This document shows positions 38,790 to 51,678 of a stretch of 64,000 bases of DNA, in pieces (the first letter of the stretch is position 1; every line of letters starts with the position of its first letter). The notes under the pieces are model-generated. The model saw only the letters and a program-made list of their open reading frames with translations. It ran no database searches and was not told the DNA's origin. This DNA is from Actinomycetospora termitidis. GTDB lineage: Bacteria > Actinomycetota > Actinomycetes > Mycobacteriales > Pseudonocardiaceae. The translations under genes and the position numbers were made by a program. Location of the stretch: positions 1,054,001 to 1,118,000 of the forward strand of contig NZ_JASVWF010000002.1 of NCBI RefSeq assembly GCF_030286555.1, written 5' to 3'.

Positions 38790-40148
38790 GTGTCACGGCG
38801 AGAGGGGCCGCGGGTGCAGCTCGACGACGTGACCCCCGACGAGTCCGCCGCGCTCCACGCGGTGCTCGCCGAGCGCGCCGTCACCCCCGTCCTCCAGCCC
38901 GTCGCGGACGTCGTGACGGGTGAGGTCGTCGGGCTGGAGGCCCTCGCGCGCGGACCCGCGGGGCCGGTCGAGCGTCCCGACCGGCTCTTCGCGGCCGCCC
39001 GCGCGGAGGGCCTGGTCCACGACCTCGACGACCTCTGCCGGCGCCGCGCGGTGGAGGTCGCCGACGAGGCCGGTCTCTCCGGTCCGTTCGGGCTGTTCGT
39101 CAACGTCGAGCCGGAGGCCGCCCCGGTCGACGTCACCCCGGGACCGGCCAGCGTCCGCCTCCTCGACCGCGGGGTCACCGTCGTGCTCGAGCTCACCGAG
39201 CGCGATCTGACCGGCGACCCCGGGCGGTTGCTGGCCTTCGCCGAGGCCGCGCGCGCGGAGGGCTTCCGCATCGCGCTGGACGACGTCGGCGCCGAGCCCG
39301 CCTCATTGGCGCTCATGCCGTTCCTGCGTCCGGAGGTCGTGAAGCTGGATCTCTCGCTGGTGCAGGGACGGGACCCGGGCGAGGTCGCGGAGATCGTGTC
39401 GGCGGTCGCGGCCTACGCCGAGCAGAGCGACGCGATCGTCCTCGCCGAGGGCGTGGAGACCGCCGACCAGCTCGCCACCGCTCGCGGCCTGGGGGCGACC
39501 CTGGCCCAGGGCTGGTGGGTGGGCACGCCGGAGCCGGCCGCGGACGTGGTGCCCGGACTGGTCCCCCCGCGGGTCCCGCCCCGGTTCCGGCTCCGGATGC
39601 CCGAGGCGGTCCCGCACAGCCCGTTCCAGACCGTGGCCCGGTCGCGCACCGCGCGACGCGCGCCGAAGTCGCTGCTGGTGGCGGTCAGCCGGCACCTCGA
39701 ACGCCAGGCCGCCGCGCAGGGCGACCTCGCGGTCGTGCTCGCGGCCTACGAGGACGCGGAGAACCTGACCCCGGGCTCCCGACGCCGCTACCGGGACCTG
39801 GCCGCGTCGGCCGCGTTCGTCGGGGTCCTCGGCCGCGGGGTCGCCGCGGAGCCCGAGCCCGGGGTGCGCGGCGCCGACCTGCTCGCCGAGGACCCGGTGA
39901 ACGGTGAGTGGGACATCGCGGTCGTCGGGCCGCACTTCGCGGCCGCGCTCGTGGCGCGCGACCTGGACCCGGACGGCGACCCGGGGGACCCCGCCCGCGA
40001 GTTCGACCACGTCCTGACCCACGACCGGACCCTCGTGCTCGAGGTGGCGCGTTCGCTGATGGCCCGGGTGGTGCCCCACCGTGTACGGAACGCGACCGAT
40101 GTGACGGACGCGTCGCCCGTTGGGGTCGCATCGGGCACACGGGCCTAG
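38790..40148 (+). CDS. EAL-DICT protein (probable c-di-GMP phosphodiesterase), copy 1
   Basis: A 452-residue cytosolic protein. The EAL domain (about 25-265) keeps EALARG, the Mg ligand Asn in FVNVEP, ELTERD, the Asp pair in ALDDVG, KLDLSLVQG and LAEGVET, so c-di-GMP hydrolysis is possible. Loop 6 reads DDVGAEPASL in place of the usual DFGTGYSSL, which may reduce activity. A C-terminal DICT sensory domain (about 285-440, from HSPFQTVARSR to HDRTLVLEVARSLMAR) is the second half. A paralogue follows 55 nt downstream. Confidence 0.88.
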   Translation: MSRREGPRVQLDDVTPDESAALHAVLAERAVTPVLQPVADVVTGEVVGLEALARGPAGPVERPDRLFAAARAEGLVHDLDDLCRRRAVEVADEAGLSGPFGLFVNVEPEAAPVDVTPGPASVRLLDRGVTVVLELTERDLTGDPGRLLAFAEAARAEGFRIALDDVGAEPASLALMPFLRPEVVKLDLSLVQGRDPGEVAEIVSAVAAYAEQSDAIVLAEGVETADQLATARGLGATLAQGWWVGTPEPAADVVPGLVPPRVPPRFRLRMPEAVPHSPFQTVARSRTARRAPKSLLVAVSRHLERQAAAQGDLAVVLAAYEDAENLTPGSRRRYRDLAASAAFVGVLGRGVAAEPEPGVRGADLLAEDPVNGEWDIAVVGPHFAAALVARDLDPDGDPGDPAREFDHVLTHDRTLVLEVARSLMARVVPHRVRNATDVTDASPVGVASGTRA

Positions 40149-40167
40149 CGCGTTCGGATCACCCAGG

Positions 40168-40173
40168 TACCGT
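40168..40173 (+). promoter_or_regulatory. -10 box TACCGT before the second EAL gene
   Basis: Lies 30 nt before GTG 40204, so the second EAL gene can be transcribed on its own, with a leader of about 24 nt. Confidence 0.4.
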
Positions 40174-40203
40174 CCGTGCCAGGACGACGGGGCGGGGACG
40201 CGT

Positions 40204-41478
40204 GTGAGGCAGCAGGCCATGACCGAGGTGCCGGGCGTGACCGGGGTGGCCGACCCCGCGTCGGCCGAGCTCACGGCGGCGATGGACGGCCTCACCACGG
40301 TCTTCCAGCCGATCGTGGACCTCGCCACCGGGGGAGTGATCGCCCACGAGGCGCTGACCCGGGGGCCAGCCGGGGTGCTGGCCCGTCCCGAGCAGCTCTT
40401 CGACCGGGCCCGCTCCGAGGGCCGGCTCGCCGAGCTCGACGAGCTGTGCCGGATCCGGGCCCTGGAGGCCACGGTGGCCGCCGGGGACGACGGGCCGAGC
40501 ACGCTCTTCCTCAACGTCGAGCCCGACGGCATCCCGGTGGGGGAGCCGCCGCCGGTGGCCCGGGAGTTCGCCCGGCACGGCGGCCGCCTCGTCATGGAGT
40601 TCACCGAGCGGGCCCTGACGGCCGACCCGGCGCGGGTGCAGTGGTTCGCGAACCGGCTACGGCACGTCGGCATCGCGATCGCCCTCGACGACGTCGGGAG
40701 CCACCCCGGCTCCCTGGCGCTCATGCCCTTCCTGCGCCCCGAGGTGGTCAAGCTCGACCAGCGCCTCGTCCAGGGTCCGCACGACGACGACGCCGCCCGG
40801 ATCGCCACCGCCGTCTCCGCCTACGCCGAGCAGAACGACGCGATCGTGCTCGCCGAGGGCATCGAGACCGCCGAGCACGAGCGCACCGCCCGCGCCTTCG
40901 GTGCCACCCTCGGGCAGGGCTGGTTCTACGGTCGGCCGGGCCGCCTCGGTCCCGACCCGCGCCGCGTCCCGCCGGTCAGCGCCCCGCTCGCACGGGCGCC
41001 CGAGGGCCCGACGCGGCGCAGCCCGTTCGCCACCGTGTCGCGCAGCCGCCCGATGCGCCACGGCGGTCTCGACGAGGTGTCGCTCGCCGCCGAGCTGCTC
41101 GAACGCCGTGCCCTCACCGCGGAGGGCCCCACGGTCACCCTGGCGACCGTCGGCCCGGGCGGCGTGCCCACCGACGACCGGGCCGACCGCTACGTCGCCG
41201 CCGCCCGCGACACCAGCCTCGTCGCCCTGCTCGGCGCCGGGCGGGAGCCGCTGCCCGGGGTGCGGGGCGCCGATCTCGGCGAGGGCGACCCGCTGCGCTC
41301 GGAGTGGGACGTCGTCGTGGTCGGTCCGCACGTGGCCGCGGCGCTGGTGGCGCGGGAGACCGTCGGCGGCGAGTACCAGTACGCCGTGGTCTACGACCGC
41401 GACCTGGTCCTCGAGCTCGCGCGGTCCCTCATGAGCCGCACCGTCCCGGCGCCGAACGCGGCGATGCCGGGCGCCTGA
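40204..41478 (+). CDS. EAL-DICT protein (probable c-di-GMP phosphodiesterase), copy 2
   Basis: A 424-residue paralogue of copy 1 with the same EAL-DICT order. Catalytic positions are kept (HEALTRG, FLNVEP, EFTERA, IALDDVGSHPGSL, KLDQRLVQG, LAEGIET, GQGWFYGRP), and loop 6 shows the same DDVG departure. The DICT domain begins at RRSPFATVSRSRP. The two copies diverge most in the DICT domain, suggesting different signals. Start GTG 40204; ATG 40219 is possible. It ends 12 nt before the convergent MBL gene. Confidence 0.88.
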   Translation: MRQQAMTEVPGVTGVADPASAELTAAMDGLTTVFQPIVDLATGGVIAHEALTRGPAGVLARPEQLFDRARSEGRLAELDELCRIRALEATVAAGDDGPSTLFLNVEPDGIPVGEPPPVAREFARHGGRLVMEFTERALTADPARVQWFANRLRHVGIAIALDDVGSHPGSLALMPFLRPEVVKLDQRLVQGPHDDDAARIATAVSAYAEQNDAIVLAEGIETAEHERTARAFGATLGQGWFYGRPGRLGPDPRRVPPVSAPLARAPEGPTRRSPFATVSRSRPMRHGGLDEVSLAAELLERRALTAEGPTVTLATVGPGGVPTDDRADRYVAAARDTSLVALLGAGREPLPGVRGADLGEGDPLRSEWDVVVVGPHVAAALVARETVGGEYQYAVVYDRDLVLELARSLMSRTVPAPNAAMPGA

Positions 41479-41490
41479 CGCGGACGCGGC

Positions 41491-42168
41491 TCACCAGCCG
41501 CGTTCGCGCCACTCCGGGAGCTGGGGGCGCTCGGCGCCGAGCGTGGTGTCGTCCCCGTGGCCGGGGTAGACGTGCGTGTCGTCGTCGAGCCGGTCGAAGA
41601 CCTTGCGCTCGAGATCGTCCATAAGCGCGTTGTGGTGGTCGACCGTCGCGGTCTTCCCGTGGCCGCCGGGGAAGAGCGAGTCGCCCGTGAACAGGTGCGC
41701 GGAGCCGTTCGGGTCGCGGTAGAGCAGCGCGATCGAGCCCGGCGTGTGCCCGTCGAGGTGGATGACCTCGACGAAGGAGTCACCGAAGCGCACCTCGTCG
41801 TCGTCGCCCACGGTGTGGTCGGGCGCCACCGGCAGCTCCGGCGCGTCGAGCTCGTGAGCGTAGGTCTCCGGCGAGAGTTCCTTCGTCATCGCCTCCAGCG
41901 CCTGGACGTGGTCCCAGTGCTGGTGGGTGGTGATGATCGTCTTCGTGTGGCCGCGGTCGGCCACCGTGTCGACGGTGTCGAGCAGCCGGTCGGCCTCGTT
42001 CGCGGCGTCGATCAGCAGCGTCGCCCCGGTGGCCCGGTCGACCAGCAGGTAGGCGTTGTTGTCCATCGGCCCGACCGAGACCTTCGTGATCGAGACGGCG
42101 TCGAGGTCGCGGCGCGCGGCCGGGCCCTCGGGGTCGACGTGGCCGGTGTAGGTGTCGAGGAGCTCCAC
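41491..42168 (-). CDS. MBL-fold metallo-hydrolase (glyoxalase II-like)
   Basis: A 225-residue metallo-beta-lactamase-fold hydrolase. Metal ligands are THQHWDH, HLDGHTPGSIALL, FTGDSLFPGG and the late YPGHGDD. The N-terminal VGPMDNNAYLLVDRATG is typical of hydroxyacyl-thiol hydrolases. The gene sits divergent from uvrA, as does Rv1637c in M. tuberculosis. In actinomycetes the thiol would be mycothiol rather than glutathione, which is inference. GTG 42168 was chosen at the start of homology. Confidence 0.85.
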   Translation of the reverse strand: MELLDTYTGHVDPEGPAARRDLDAVSITKVSVGPMDNNAYLLVDRATGATLLIDAANEADRLLDTVDTVADRGHTKTIITTHQHWDHVQALEAMTKELSPETYAHELDAPELPVAPDHTVGDDDEVRFGDSFVEVIHLDGHTPGSIALLYRDPNGSAHLFTGDSLFPGGHGKTATVDHHNALMDDLERKVFDRLDDDTHVYPGHGDDTTLGAERPQLPEWRERGW

Positions 42169-42527
42169 GCCCGACAGTCTGCCCGGTCGCCCCGACAGCC
42201 ATACCTCGCCGGATCGACGATGGCGCGCCACACCCACCCGGTGCGAGCAGAGCGCCATCGTCGAGCGCCGGTCACCCGGGAGGCGTACCCGCTCGTCCGT
42301 TCACCGTGCTCGACCGGACGCGACGACGGGCCGTGTCCGCGTCCGCCGTCGGGAACGGGCCGCTGAACGCCCGGATCCGGGCCCGGGAGGCGCGGTGGAC
42401 GACGGCTCCTACAGTGGAGGGGAACCCCCGCGAGGCGCTGCCGGACGACGCGGCCGGACGATGTTGTCGGTGCCCGGGGGTATGACAGGGCGGCACCGTC
42501 CTGTCCGATCGCCTGGGGAGCTGATCC
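42169..42527. other. 359-bp divergent gap between the MBL gene and uvrA
   Basis: No gene. It contains a perfect 13-bp inverted repeat (42214-42264), a TACAGT hexamer at 42410-42415 that may be the uvrA -10, and near-copies of the CCCGACGACGGG 12-mer at 42319-42355. No actinobacterial SOS box of the GAAC-N4-GTTC form was seen. Confidence 0.55.
42214..42264. promoter_or_regulatory. 13-bp perfect inverted repeat TCGACGATGGCGC / GCGCCATCGTCGA
   Basis: Arms at 42214-42226 and 42252-42264 with a 25-nt loop. It lies 46 bp upstream of the MBL start and about 150 bp upstream of the predicted uvrA promoter. It could be an operator or a 5-prime leader hairpin of the MBL gene. Confidence 0.6.
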
Positions 42528-45425
<2,898 letters not shown>

Positions 45426-45758
45426 CCCCGCCCGCCACGCCGTGTGAGCACGACACGCGGTGATGGTAGGGTCGATGTGAGCGACCAGCTCGACGCGCGC
45501 CCCGGTGCGTGCCGAGCGGCAAGTGGAGCCCGCCTCCCACCCGGTCCGCCGCCCCAGGTGGCCGGGTTCCGGTCTCAGCCGTTCCCCCGGGAACGGCCGG
45601 AAGACCCGTCGTCGGGAACGAACCCGGCAGCGGATCGGATCGGTACGAGTCAGGGCCCCCGCCACGAGCACGACGGCGCGGGGCCCGACGTCGTGAGGGA
45701 ACAAGGACACCTCTCGCCGGGTTGCGGCCGGAAACACTGTCGAACCCGAGGAGAACTC
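45426..45758 (+). other. infC promoter and long structured 5-prime leader
   Basis: TAGGGT at 45466-45471 is a good -10, so the infC leader would be about 280 nt. It contains a CCGTTCCC/GGGAACGG stem at 45577-45594, a GGGCCCC-N-GCC/GGC-GGGGCCC hairpin at 45653-45686, and one inverted copy of the CCCGACGACGGG 12-mer at 45605-45616. Long leaders upstream of infC-rpmI-rplT are a known site of translational and attenuation control in bacteria; the mechanism here is unknown. Confidence 0.6.
45653..45686 (+). other. Leader hairpin upstream of infC
   Basis: GGGCCCC (45653-45659) and GCC pair with GGC and GGGGCCC (45680-45686) around an 11-nt loop, with small bulges. It ends 72 nt before the ATC start. 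Confidence 0.55.
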
Positions 45759-46343
45759 ATCAGCGCAGAGACGCGCATCAACGAGCGCATCCGCGTGCCC
45801 GAGGTCCGTCTGGTCGGTCCGAACGGCGAGCAGGTGGGGATCGTCCGCATCGAGGACGCCCTGCGGCTGGCCCGGGAGGCCGACCTCGACCTCGTGGAGG
45901 TCGCGGCCCAGGCGCGCCCGCCGGTCTGCAAGCTCATGGACTACGGCAAGTTCAAGTACGAGAGCGCGCAGAAGGCCCGCGAGTCGCGTCGCAACCAGCA
46001 GCAGACCGTGATCAAGGAGCAGAAGCTCCGGCCGAAGATCGACCCGCACGACTACGAGACGAAGAAGGGTCACGTCACCCGCTTCCTCGGTCAGGGTCAC
46101 AAGGTCAAGGTCACGATCATGTTCCGCGGCCGCGAGCAGTCCCGCCCGGAGCTGGGCTTCCGGCTGCTCCAGCGGCTCGCCGAGGACGTCGGCGACCTCG
46201 CGTTCGTCGAGGCCTCGCCGAAGCAGGACGGCCGCAACATGACCATGGTGCTCGCGCCCAACAAGAAGGTCGCGAAGACACCGAAGCAGCAGCAGGCCCA
46301 GGACGCCGCCGCCGCGGCGGCCGAGCCGACGCCTGCCTCCTGA
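45759..46343 (+). CDS. infC: Translation initiation factor IF-3, ATC start codon
   Basis: A 194-residue factor that binds the 30S subunit, rejects non-initiator tRNAs and prevents 70S association. It shows [60 protein letters not shown] and [13 protein letters not shown]. The protein homology begins at [14 protein letters not shown]. No ATG, GTG or TTG lies in frame there, but ATC at 45759-45761 is preceded by GAGGAGAA at 45749-45756. A non-canonical AUU/AUC start is the established basis of IF-3 self-regulation. It heads the infC-rpmI-rplT-trmH cluster. Confidence 0.93.
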   Translation: MSAETRINERIRVPEVRLVGPNGEQVGIVRIEDALRLAREADLDLVEVAAQARPPVCKLMDYGKFKYESAQKARESRRNQQQTVIKEQKLRPKIDPHDYETKKGHVTRFLGQGHKVKVTIMFRGREQSRPELGFRLLQRLAEDVGDLAFVEASPKQDGRNMTMVLAPNKKVAKTPKQQQAQDAAAAAAEPTPAS

Positions 46344-46353
46344 GTCCGCGGAA

Positions 46354-46381
46354 GCGGGCCGTACCGTCGCGTACGGCCCGC
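46354..46381 (+). other. 11-bp perfect hairpin between infC and rpmI
   Basis: GCGGGCCGTAC (46354-46364), CGTCGC loop, GTACGGCCCGC (46371-46381). It begins 10 nt after the infC stop and is followed by CGGCCGCGG-type structure. No T-tract. It may be an attenuator, an RNase processing site or an L20 target for rpmI-rplT. Confidence 0.65.
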
Positions 46382-46458
46382 GCCGCGGCCGCGGGAACCG
46401 CCCCCGCCCGGGTCACGGACGTGCCCCCGGGACGGCAGGACGACCAGGACGAGGACGG

Positions 46459-46650
46459 ATGAAGAACAAGACCCACTCCGGGACCAAGAAGCGCATCAAG
46501 GTGTCGGGCAGCGGCAAGCTGCTGCGCGAGAAGGCCGGGAAGCGCCACCTGCTGGAGAAGAAGTCCAGCGAGAAGACGCGTCGGCTCTCGGGCCAGACGA
46601 CGATCGCCCCGCAGGACGACAAGCGCATCCGCAAGATGCTCGGTATCTGA
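46459..46650 (+). CDS. rpmI: 50S ribosomal protein L35
   Basis: A 63-residue basic ribosomal protein with the family signature [20 protein letters not shown] and the conserved [18 protein letters not shown]. The length is exact for L35. It follows infC by 115 nt and precedes rplT by 69 nt, the universal IF3-L35-L20 order. A purine-rich site (GACGAGGACGG) lies before the ATG. Confidence 0.97.
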   Translation: MKNKTHSGTKKRIKVSGSGKLLREKAGKRHLLEKKSSEKTRRLSGQTTIAPQDDKRIRKMLGI

Positions 46651-46719
46651 GCCAGCTGACCATCGCGGTCACCACGACGCCCCGGTGACCCTCCCCGACA
46701 CGATCGAAGGCAGGACGAC

Positions 46720-47121
46720 GTGGCACGCGTCAAGCGCGCAGTCAACGCCCAGAAGAAGCGCCGTACCGTTCTGGAGGCCGCCAGCGGCTACCGCGGACAG
46801 CGCTCCCGGCTCTACCGCAAGGCCAAGGAGCAGCAGCTCCACTCGCTGACCTACGCCTTCCGCGACCGCAAGCAGCGCAAGGGCGACTTCCGGCAGCTCT
46901 GGATCACCCGCATCAACGCGGCGGCCCGTGCGAACGACATGACCTACAACCGGTTCATGCAGGGCCTCAAGCTCGCCGGCGTCGAGGCCGACCGCAAGGT
47001 CCTGGCCGAGATCGCCGTCTCGGACCCGGCGACCTTCACGGCGCTGGTCGAGACGGCCAAGGCCGCCGTGGCCGACGTGCCCAAGGGCGCGGAGAAGAAC
47101 GACGACGGAGCAGCCGCCTGA
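46720..47121 (+). CDS. rplT: 50S ribosomal protein L20
   Basis: A 133-residue basic protein binding 23S rRNA early in 50S assembly; it shows [60 protein letters not shown] and [19 protein letters not shown]. The C-terminal tail ([13 protein letters not shown]) is longer than in E. coli. GTG start preceded by GAAGGCAGGA. Its stop overlaps the inferred CTG start of the methyltransferase (CTGA). In other bacteria L20 represses its own operon. Confidence 0.97.
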   Translation: MARVKRAVNAQKKRRTVLEAASGYRGQRSRLYRKAKEQQLHSLTYAFRDRKQRKGDFRQLWITRINAAARANDMTYNRFMQGLKLAGVEADRKVLAEIAVSDPATFTALVETAKAAVADVPKGAEKNDDGAAA

Positions 47122-47951
47122 GCGAGCTCCTCACCGAACGCACCCCGCGCGTCGCCGCAGCACGCAAGCTGCTCCGGCGCGCGGCGCGTGAGGACACCGG
47201 TCGCTTCCTCCTCGAGGGCGTGCGGCCGGCCCACGACGCGGTGGCCCGGGCGGAGACCGACCCGGGTGCCGTCGTCGACCTGTTCGTCACCGAGACCGTC
47301 GCCGACCGCGAGCGGGACCTGCTGATCCGCGCCCGGGCGGCCGGCGTCCGGACCGCGCTGGTCACCGACAAGGCGATCGCGGGCCTGACAGACACGGTGC
47401 ACCCGCAGGGGCTCGTGCTCGTCTGCCGCCGGCCCTCCGCCGCACTCCCGGCCGCACCGCGGCTCGTCGCGGTGCTGCTCGACGTCGCCGACCCGGGCAA
47501 CGCCGGCACCGTCATCCGCACCGCCGACGCCGCGGGCGCCGACGCGGTCGTGTTCGCCGGGGAGTCCGTCGACCCGTTCAACCCCAAGTGCGTCCGCGCC
47601 AGCATGGGCAGCTTGTTCCACCTCCCGGTGTTCCAGGAGCGGGTTCCTGACGACGGGTGTGCGCGGCTGCGCGAGGCCGGGCTCGGCCTCGTCGTCGCCG
47701 ACGGCGGGGGAGAGCTGGAGCTGGGCGCGGACACCGACGACCTCCTGGCCCGCCCCACCGCGTGGGTGTTCGGCAGCGAGGCCCACGGGGTGCGCGGGGA
47801 CGTCGCCGCCGCGGCCGACCACCGGATCCGGGTGCCGATCCGCGGGCGCGCCGAGAGCCTCAACCTCGCCACCGCGGCGGCCGTGTGCCTGTACGCATCG
47901 GTGCGGGCGCAGTCTGCGGAGCAGGCCGCGAACCCGGTCGCGTCCGCTCGA

Positions 47952-47954
<3 letters not shown>
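47118..47954 (+). CDS. TrmH/SpoU-family RNA 2'-O-methyltransferase, apparent CTG start
   Basis: A 278-residue SPOUT-class enzyme. The N-terminal substrate-binding domain begins [16 protein letters not shown] and contains [14 protein letters not shown]. The knotted SAM domain shows [41 protein letters not shown] and [24 protein letters not shown]. The homologous N-terminus starts at the rplT stop, where the only start-like codon is CTG 47118 in CTGA, with GGAG 7 nt upstream. The next GTG (47220) would delete the start of the domain. It is probably a 23S rRNA methyltransferase (tsnR-like Rv1644 occupies this place in M. tuberculosis). Confidence 0.88.
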
Positions 47955-49061
<1,107 letters not shown>

Positions 49062-49107
49062 CCCTCCTCCGTCCCCGAGAGCCGTCGTCCGAAAGGCCTG
49101 AGCACCC

Positions 49108-51660
49108 GTGCGCGTCCCCGTCTCCTGGCTCACCGAGCACGTCGGTCTCACGGAGGTGCCCTCCGCGGACGAGCTGGCGGAGGCGCTGATCCGGGTCGGT
49201 TTCGAGGTCGAGGACGTCGAGCAGCTCGAGGCGGTCACCGGTCCGCTCGTGATCGGGCGCGTCACCGAGATCGAGGAGCTCACGGAGTTCAAGAAGCCGA
49301 TCCGGTTCTGCCGCGTCGACGTCGGGACACGGGGCAGTGATCCGGCCGAGCCGCAGGGCATCGTCTGCGGCGCGACCAACTTCGCCGTCGGCGACCTCGT
49401 CGTCGCGGCCCTGCCCGGCACGACGCTGCCCGGCGGCTTCGCCATCGCCGCGCGCAAGACCTACGGCCGGGTCTCCGACGGCATGATCTGCGCGCTGGAC
49501 GAGCTCGGGATCGGGGACGACCACGCGGGCATCCTCGTGCTGCCGCCCGACACCGCCGAGCCGGGCGCCGACGCGGCCCCGCTGCTCGGGGTCGCCGATG
49601 GCGCCGCAGAGGCCGTGCTCGACGTCGCGATCAACCCCGACCGGGGGTACGCGCTGTCGATCCGTGGGCTCGGCCGCGAGATCGCCTGCGCGTACGACGC
49701 ACCGTTCGGCGACCCCACCGCCATCAACCAGGGACTCCCCGCGGTCGAGGGCGAGGCCTGGCCGGTGACGGTCGAGCCGGCGTCCGGCTGCCGGCGGTTC
49801 GTCGCCCGCCGGGTGACCGACCTGGACCCGACCGCGCCGACCCCGTGGTGGATGACCCGCCGGCTGCTGCTCGCGGGGATCCGCCCGATCTCGCTCGCGG
49901 TCGACGTCACCAACTACGTGATGCTCGAGCTCGGGCAGCCGATGCACGCCTACGACGCCGCCCGCGTCACCGGCGACGTCGTGGTCCGGCGGGCCCGCGC
50001 CGACGAGAAGATCACGACGCTGGACGACGTCAGCCGGGCCCTCGACCCCGACGACGTCGCGGTGTGCGACGAGTCCGGCCCGATCGGGCTCGCCGGGGTG
50101 ATGGGCGGCGCGTCGACCGAGGTCACCGACACCACCGCGGACGTGCTGCTGGAGGCGGCCACCTGGGAGCCGGCCTCCGTGGCGCGCGCGGCCCGTCGTC
50201 ACAAGCTCCCCAGTGAGGCGGCCCGCCGCTTCGAGCGCACCGTCGACCCCGCCGTGGCGCGCGCGGCCACCGACCGGGCGGCCGCGCTGCTGGCGCACTA
50301 CGGCTCCGCGACCGTGGCACCCGGCGTGACCGACGCCGGACCGTTCCCGGCCGGTGACGAGGCCGCGCTCGAGCCGGTGCGGATGGCGCTCGACCTCCCG
50401 GACCGCGTCGCCGGCGTCGCCTACCCGCGGGGTGCGAGCGTGCGGCGTCTCGTCCAGGTCGGGTGCGCGGTCGACGTCGACTCGCAGGACGGGGCCGCCG
50501 CCGTGGTGGTCACGCCCCCGACCTGGCGTCCGGACCTCGTCCGGCCCGCCGACCTGGTCGAGGAGGTCCTGCGCCTCGAGGGCTACGACGTGATCCCGTC
50601 GGTGCTGCCGGCCTTCGCCGGTGGCACCGGGCTGACGATGGCGCAGCGCCGTCGCCGCCAGGTCTCGCGGGCGCTCGCCGACGCCGGCTACCAGGAGGTG
50701 CTGCCCTCGCCGTTCATGGCGCCGGGCGTCCTGGACGCCTTCGGGCTGGACGACGACGACCCGCGACGGTCCGCGGTCCGGCTCGCCAACCCGCTCGACG
50801 CCGACCGCTCGCTCATGGCGACGACGCTCCTGCCGGGGCTGCTCGACGCCGTCGTCCGGAACGTCTCCCGCGGTCTGCGCGACCTCGCGCTCTTCCACGT
50901 GGGCCAGGTGGCGCGACCCGACCGGGGCGAGCGGAGCGACGGGGAGGGCCGCGGCACCCCGGGCGCCGCACCCGTCGTCGGGACCGCGCAGCGCCCCACC
51001 GACGCCGAGATCGCCGCGCTGCTCGAGGGGCTGCCCGCGCAGCCGCTGCGGGTCGGTGCGGTCCTCACCGGCGCGTGGGAGCCGAAGGGCTGGTGGGGCG
51101 AGGGCCGCCCGGCGACCTGGACGGACGCCGTCGAGGCCGCCCGCACCGTCGCGTCGGTGTACGGGGCGACCCCCGAGGTGTCGGACGACCGCCACGCCCC
51201 GTGGCACCCGGGCCGGTGCGCCGCGCTGCACGTCGACGGCGTGCTCGTCGGGCACGCGGGGGAGCTGCACCCGAAGGTCCTCGAGGCGCTCGGCCTGCCG
51301 CCCCGCACGTGCGCGATGGAGCTCGAGCTCGACCGGCTCCCGGTGCACGAGGTGCTGGCCCGCCCCGAGGTCTCGGCGTTCCCGCCGGTGCTGCTCGACG
51401 TGGCCCTCGTGGCGGCGACCGACGTCCCGGCCGCGGCGCTCGAGGCGACCCTCGTCGAGGGTGGCGGCGACCTGCTCGAGGACGTGCGGCTCTTCGACGT
51501 CTACTCGGGTGCCCAGGTGGGGGAGGGTCGGCGGTCGCTGGCGTTCGCCCTGCGCCTCCGCGCGCCCGACCGCACGCTCACCCTCGAGGAGGCCTCCGCC
51601 GCCCGTGATGCCGCGATCGCCCTCGCCGGCGAGCGCCACGGGGCGACGCTGCGCGCCTGA
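49108..51660 (+). CDS. pheT: Phenylalanyl-tRNA synthetase beta subunit
   Basis: An 850-residue subunit. The order is an N-terminal segment RVPVSWLTEHVGL, an EMAP-type tRNA-binding domain (about 40-150, GIVCGATNFAVGDLVVAALPGTTLPGGF), the B3/B4 editing domain with ALSIRGLGREIACAYDA, B5 (about 415-485), a catalytic-like domain, and a C-terminal ferredoxin-fold anticodon-binding domain (FPPVLLDVALVAATDVPAAALEATL). GTG start. One exact copy of the CCCGTCGTCGGG 12-mer lies in the coding sequence at 50971. A dispersed repeat follows the stop. Confidence 0.97.
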   Translation: MRVPVSWLTEHVGLTEVPSADELAEALIRVGFEVEDVEQLEAVTGPLVIGRVTEIEELTEFKKPIRFCRVDVGTRGSDPAEPQGIVCGATNFAVGDLVVAALPGTTLPGGFAIAARKTYGRVSDGMICALDELGIGDDHAGILVLPPDTAEPGADAAPLLGVADGAAEAVLDVAINPDRGYALSIRGLGREIACAYDAPFGDPTAINQGLPAVEGEAWPVTVEPASGCRRFVARRVTDLDPTAPTPWWMTRRLLLAGIRPISLAVDVTNYVMLELGQPMHAYDAARVTGDVVVRRARADEKITTLDDVSRALDPDDVAVCDESGPIGLAGVMGGASTEVTDTTADVLLEAATWEPASVARAARRHKLPSEAARRFERTVDPAVARAATDRAAALLAHYGSATVAPGVTDAGPFPAGDEAALEPVRMALDLPDRVAGVAYPRGASVRRLVQVGCAVDVDSQDGAAAVVVTPPTWRPDLVRPADLVEEVLRLEGYDVIPSVLPAFAGGTGLTMAQRRRRQVSRALADAGYQEVLPSPFMAPGVLDAFGLDDDDPRRSAVRLANPLDADRSLMATTLLPGLLDAVVRNVSRGLRDLALFHVGQVARPDRGERSDGEGRGTPGAAPVVGTAQRPTDAEIAALLEGLPAQPLRVGAVLTGAWEPKGWWGEGRPATWTDAVEAARTVASVYGATPEVSDDRHAPWHPGRCAALHVDGVLVGHAGELHPKVLEALGLPPRTCAMELELDRLPVHEVLARPEVSAFPPVLLDVALVAATDVPAAALEATLVEGGGDLLEDVRLFDVYSGAQVGEGRRSLAFALRLRAPDRTLTLEEASAARDAAIALAGERHGATLRA

Positions 51661-51678
51661 GGCGGCGGCCCGCCGGGT

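Noticed and set aside
42169-42527. SOS (LexA) box for uvrA
   Set aside because: No GAAC-N4-GTTC-type match was seen in the divergent region.
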